Below are positions 62,892 through 64,000 of a DNA stretch of 64,000 bases, piece after piece (the first letter of the stretch is position 1; each line of letters starts with the position of its first letter). Source of the DNA: Bacteroidia bacterium (GTDB lineage: Bacteria; Bacteroidota; Bacteroidia; Chitinophagales; Chitinophagaceae). The stretch is from the NCBI GenBank assembly GCA_030429205.1, contig JAUICZ010000007.1, forward strand, positions 1 to 64,000, read 5' to 3'. Both the position numbers and the translations under genes were made by a program. The notes beneath the pieces were generated by a model. The model was given only the letters and a program-made list of their open reading frames with translations. It was not told where the DNA came from and did not search any database.

Positions 62892-64000
62892 AGTGATGGT
62901 AGTTTCTTTTCAATCGTTAACTGCAGATAGCGGACAAGGCATGGCAAGATTGGGCCATGCTTTATCAAAAGAGCTGCATAAAAGGGGTATGCTTAAAACA
63001 TTTGTTGTTCACTCAAAAGGCAAGCATGATGCACCATTCCCGAGTGAACCTGTTAGCAAATGGTCTAGACTGTACTTATTTGCGCTGAATAAACTTGATA
63101 AGATATTCAAATTCCCCGTTCATCGTTTCCGCTTCACGCAAGAATTATTATTCGACTGGTTTTGTGCTAAAAAACTAGATCGATCTGTTAAGGTGTTGTT
63201 CTCAACACAACCTTATTTAAAAAGAACTTTTAAGAAAGCGCAACAACTAGGCATAAAAACATTTTTACTTTCAGGAACTCCGGAAGACAATTATATATAC
63301 AAGCTGGTAACAGAAGAAAAGAAGTTTATTGGCACCAACGAAACAGATGCTTATACTTACGACCGTCGTAACAAATACTTCAACGAATCTATGAAGTATT
63401 TAGATGTTGTTGTTGGCTTCTTCCCAAATGTATATCAAACATATGTAGACTCTGAAGCTTTTACAGGAGAATGTGTCAACCTGAGCGGGCATATACTACC
63501 GAACATACCTCCTTACTCCTTGGAAGAAAGAGAAATAAATACAAGTCAGTTTGCAATAGGTTATTTAGCATACACTGCAATTCTAAAAGGGCTTCATTAT
63601 CTTTTAGAAGCATGGAAACAACTGCAAGAGGAAGACACCATACCTAATGCAACTCTAGTTATTGGAGGTCCAACACACCCTACAATAAACGAGTACATAA
63701 ACAAACACTATAAAAACCTGAACGGAGTGTCGTATAAAGGACAGGTGAATAATATACCGGAATTCATGCAAGGGCTAGACCTGTTTGTTGTACCCAGCCT
63801 TATTGATGCGGGGCCTTTATCTGCATTAGAAGCTGCGCATTATGCTATACCTGTACTTATTACAGAGAATTGCGGGTCAGCAGAATTACTGGAAAGAGGA
63901 GAAGGAGGTGCATACACTATTCCAATAAGAGATGTCGCAGCAATAAAAGAAAAGATACTTTTTGCATATAATAACCGAACGGCTAATCATCAAAAAGGAT
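62884..64000 (+). CDS. Glycosyltransferase family 4 (second of pair), cut by the window edge
   Basis: Open from the ATG at 62884 to the end of the window (372 codons read, no stop). The start VMVVSFQSLTADSGQGMARL and SKGKHDAPFPSEPVSKW align with ILVTSFQSLTPKSAGGMARL and SKGKFDTAFPSIPVSPI of the gene before. The donor domain has YLAYTAILKGLHYLLEAW, PSLIDAGPLSALEAAHYAIP and ENCGSAELL. It is a tandem duplicate with diverged sequence, perhaps acting at a different sugar. Confidence 0.88.
   Translation, partial: MSKVMVVSFQSLTADSGQGMARLGHALSKELHKRGMLKTFVVHSKGKHDAPFPSEPVSKWSRLYLFALNKLDKIFKFPVHRFRFTQELLFDWFCAKKLDRSVKVLFSTQPYLKRTFKKAQQLGIKTFLLSGTPEDNYIYKLVTEEKKFIGTNETDAYTYDRRNKYFNESMKYLDVVVGFFPNVYQTYVDSEAFTGECVNLSGHILPNIPPYSLEEREINTSQFAIGYLAYTAILKGLHYLLEAWKQLQEEDTIPNATLVIGGPTHPTINEYINKHYKNLNGVSYKGQVNNIPEFMQGLDLFVVPSLIDAGPLSALEAAHYAIPVLITENCGSAELLERGEGGAYTIPIRDVAAIKEKILFAYNNRTANHQKG

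Overview
The window looks like a chromosome segment of a Bacteroidota bacterium, probably Chitinophagales/Chitinophagaceae-like. Evidence read from the sequence: several promoters of the Bacteroidota form TTTG-N19-TAnnTTTG; a secreted protein ending in a type IX secretion (T9SS) sorting domain; a PF14121-type putative porin; the long form of IspH; the tRNA-Thr/Tyr/Gly/Thr-tuf ... tRNA-Trp-secE-nusG gene order; a B12-mutase large subunit without its B12 domain; and an acyl carrier protein plus paired ketoacyl synthases of the aryl-polyene/flexirubin type. The genus cannot be fixed from this alone.

Layout. 1-495: leftward tandem promoters with a boxA-like element, which suggest that an rRNA operon lies just beyond the left edge. 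496-6.5 kb: a ligase-associated DEXH helicase, then an accessory stretch with an FRG-domain gene bracketed by a 49-bp repeat of the helicase 5' end, REP-like repeats, a membrane protein and a small XRE regulator. 6.5-13.8 kb: methyltransferase, mutase large subunit, DUF3810 protein, IspH, a lipoprotein and a MORN-repeat protein. 14.0-17.4 kb: a likely defence islet with an MNT-HEPN fusion and a tight three-gene operon (TIR-type protein, 3-TM protein, ThsB/MTH538-type TIR-like protein), followed by about 0.9 kb of dispersed repeats. 17.4-36.2 kb: glycosyltransferase, pyruvate carboxylase, orphan sensor kinase, tandem GNAT protein, RF3, porin, 2-oxoglutarate dehydrogenase E1, and the ACP-KS-CLF mini-cluster. 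34.9-40.8 kb: a leftward operon ispD - secreted protein - dnaG - ruvX - def - ECF sigma - anti-sigma. 40.9-44.9 kb: the translation/transcription block tRNA-Thr, Tyr, Gly, Thr, tuf, class V aminotransferase, tRNA-Trp, secE, nusG. 45-52 kb: two EGF-like lipoproteins, the T9SS cargo protein, a DUF4294 protein, SCO1, a chromate transporter, a 46-aa membrane peptide and PdxH. 52.0-52.4 kb: an intergenic region with DnaA-box-like sites. 52.4-64 kb: a rightward exopolysaccharide/capsule operon (Wza, Wzc, ABC flippase, two GT2, GT4, deacetylase-like protein, two tandem GT4), cut by the right edge.

How the genes work together. Pyruvate carboxylase and 2-oxoglutarate dehydrogenase E1 serve the TCA cycle, and the mutase serves acyl-CoA rearrangement. 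IspH and IspD are two steps of the MEP isoprenoid pathway, encoded about 28 kb apart. The right-hand operon encodes both export machinery and sugar transferases for one surface polysaccharide. The most novel-looking element is the TIR / 3-TM / TIR-like operon at 14.9-16.5 kb, a candidate NAD-signalling anti-phage system resembling Thoeris but without a recognisable ThsA.
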